Source of the DNA: an uncultured Eubacteriales bacterium
GTDB taxonomy: Bacteria > Bacillota > Clostridia > Oscillospirales > Oscillospiraceae
Assembly: GCA_900320765.1 (NCBI GenBank)
Contig: ONTN01000075.1
Coordinates: forward strand, 1-6,877
Direction: 5' to 3'
DNA length: 6,877 nucleotides
Made by a program: the position numbers and the translations under genes
In this document: one piece after another, positions 5,918-6,877 of the stretch
Layout of the letters: each line of letters opens with the position of its first letter
Position numbering within the stretch: position 1 is the first letter of the stretch
The notes under the pieces: model-generated
Seen by the model: only the letters and a program-made list of their open reading frames with translations
Databases searched by the model: none
Told to the model about the DNA's origin: nothing

Positions 5918-6436
5918 TCACTTTGATTTCAGCACCGTTATTTTGTCGGCGCTCAGCCCGGTAAGGCTCTGAACAGCTTTAGTGACCCAAAGCCGCACCG
6001 AGTCAGAGCCAGCGCCCGAGCACGCCACCACGCAGCCGACGTACTCCGGCTTTATCCTTTTTACGACCACGGCCTCCGACGTTCCCGAGCCCCGTGGCAC
6101 GGTTACGGTAGTCGCCGTCTCCTCCCTTCCGTCCGACGTGAATCTCCTGTCCTCCATGTACACGGTCTCCTCCGTGCCCTTTACCGAGAGGCGCACGCTC
6201 GCGCTCCCCACCCCCTCCACGCTTTCAAGCAGGCTCCTTATTCTCTCCTCCTCCGCCTCGACGGAAAAGACTGCCTCGTTTGTGTCCTCGCTCTCCGGCG
6301 CTTCCGTCTCAGCCTTATTCGTCTTCGCCGCGGACGGCCATAGAAGAAGCACGGCGCCGATCGCGCCGATTGCGAACAGAGCGGCGTTTTTTCGCAGAAG
6401 CTCCTTGACTTTACTGAGATTGATTTTTATTTTCAT
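5918..6436 (-). CDS. spoIIIAG: Stage III sporulation protein AG (SpoIIIAG)
   Basis: A 172-residue protein (B. subtilis SpoIIIAG is longer, about 229). SpoIIIAG forms a large oligomeric ring in the intermembrane space between mother cell and forespore, as part of the SpoIIIA-SpoIIQ complex. A short basic N-terminus precedes one membrane anchor (about 17-34), then an acidic linker (38-56). The ring-building domain starts at about 58 (EERIRSLLESVEGVGSASVR). It is interrupted by a polar insert (about 88-121, Thr/Glu/Arg-rich), as in family members where the insert builds a beta-rich collar. It resumes at VVVKRIKPEYVGCVVACSGAG (124-144, split by conserved Pro and Gly) and ends TGLSADKITVLK. The start is ATG at 6436, with GGAG 8 nt upstream. 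Starting at the most upstream in-frame ATG (6475) would add 13 residues deep inside spoIIIAF. The start overlaps the spoIIIAF end by 26 nt. Confidence 0.92.
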   Translation of the reverse strand: MKIKINLSKVKELLRKNAALFAIGAIGAVLLLWPSAAKTNKAETEAPESEDTNEAVFSVEAEEERIRSLLESVEGVGSASVRLSVKGTEETVYMEDRRFTSDGREETATTVTVPRGSGTSEAVVVKRIKPEYVGCVVACSGAGSDSVRLWVTKAVQSLTGLSADKITVLKSK

Positions 6437-6877
6437 CACCCGTACTCCATATTTGCCGCTCCTTCGGTATCCCAAGCTCAGCCTCGATATACGCCTTGAG
6501 CTTTTCCTTAGTCATCTCGGATGCGTTTCCGCTTATCTGAGCGCCCGTCGGGTACCAGAAGCCCTCGTCCGCCCATTCGCACCTAACCGAGACTGCGAGG
6601 CCTGAAAGCCCAAGCTCTTCGGCTTTGTCCAATATATATTCATTAAGCTGCGATTCTATGATAAATCTCGTCTGCACCGCAGCCTCTTCACCGCCGTTAT
6701 ACGCGCCCTCGTTAAGCTCCTGCCTGTATTTTGCCGCCTCTCTTGAAAACTCGTCGTAATCAAAGGTCAGGACGGCGCTCATCAGAGCGGCCGCCGACAT
6801 CAGCCCGCATGCGAGACGCACCGCCCTCGTCGCCGCCCCCTCGGGAGCAAGCGTCAGAGCGGCTGACGAGATTAAAG
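6411..6877 (-). CDS. spoIIIAF: Stage III sporulation protein AF (SpoIIIAF), N-terminus cut by window edge
   Basis: The reading frame is open from the right edge of the window to TAA at 6413-6411, giving 154 visible residues. The first visible ones are LISSAALTLAPEGAATRAVR. The PEG...R segment followed by a hydrophobic stretch (LACGLMSAAALMSAVL) matches the second membrane segment of SpoIIIAF. The extracytoplasmic C-terminal domain then runs through FIIESQLNEYILDKAEELG and a closing EAELGIP segment. SpoIIIAF is a small two-helix membrane protein of the SpoIIIA channel complex; its soluble domain has a degenerate ring-building fold. By comparison with relatives, about 15-25 residues including the first membrane helix should lie beyond the edge. 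The GTG at 6821 is an internal codon, not the start, because the conserved PEG region lies upstream of it. Position directly before spoIIIAG and spoIIIAH in the standard order supports the call. Confidence 0.85.
   Translation of the reverse strand, partial: LISSAALTLAPEGAATRAVRLACGLMSAAALMSAVLTFDYDEFSREAAKYRQELNEGAYNGGEEAAVQTRFIIESQLNEYILDKAEELGLSGLAVSVRCEWADEGFWYPTGAQISGNASEMTKEKLKAYIEAELGIPKERQIWSTGDENKNQSQ
6445..6448 (-). promoter_or_regulatory. SD of spoIIIAG, decides ATG start
   Basis: GGAG on the minus strand with 8 nt to the ATG at 6436, lying within the 3' end of spoIIIAF. A GTG directly before the ATG (6439) is an alternative start one codon longer. Confidence 0.5.

Noticed and set aside
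5982..6605. 207-codon plus-strand frame opposite spoIIIAG and spoIIIAF
   Set aside because: Ser/Thr/Pro-rich shadow translation; the minus-strand frames match SpoIIIAG and SpoIIIAF convincingly.
6411..6821. Treating GTG at 6821 as the spoIIIAF start
   Set aside because: The frame stays open to the window edge, and the upstream residues contain the conserved PEG segment of the family, so the gene is truncated by the window rather than starting there.

Overview
The window reads as chromosomal DNA from an endospore-forming member of the Clostridia, probably an Oscillospiraceae-like lineage. Three things point that way. It carries the distal part of a spoIIIA sporulation operon. It has a clostridial-type heterodimeric ABC exporter pair. 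It has AGGAGG-like Shine-Dalgarno (SD) sites on moderately GC-rich, GC3-biased DNA. The lineage is inferred from family resemblance only.

Plus strand, positions 1-1230: a RodA/FtsW/SpoVE-family peptidoglycan glycosyltransferase (24-1160), probably rodA, is followed by an imperfect hairpin terminator. Positions 1231-5000: a sigma-A-like promoter (TTGATT, 17 nt, TAAAAT) drives two overlapping genes for an asymmetric ABC exporter. The first subunit (1306-3054, most likely starting at TTG) has degenerate ATPase residues. The second (3041-4993) has the catalytic Glu and His. Together they should form one membrane heterodimer with one active and one degenerate ATP site.

Positions 4994-5263: 41 nt after the second ABC gene lies a compact 58-codon ORF (5035-5211) of unknown function. 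Its SD is buried in the 3' arm of a perfect hairpin (5001-5028). The ORF ends just before a strong, probably bidirectional terminator (5216-5263). This hairpin/SD/small-ORF arrangement is the most novel item in the window.

Minus strand, positions 6877-5259: the convergent 3' end of spoIIIA, in transcription order spoIIIAF (5' end cut by the window edge), spoIIIAG and spoIIIAH. Their products belong to the mother-cell side of the SpoIIIA-SpoIIQ channel that connects mother cell and forespore during engulfment. SpoIIIAG and SpoIIIAH each have one N-terminal membrane anchor and a ring-building domain. The spoIIIA and ABC transcription units meet tail to tail around the small ORF.

I see no tRNA, rRNA, CRISPR array, insertion sequence or prophage gene, and no stretch over 300 bases without a gene. 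Apart from the small ORF and its leader hairpin, this looks like an ordinary core region.
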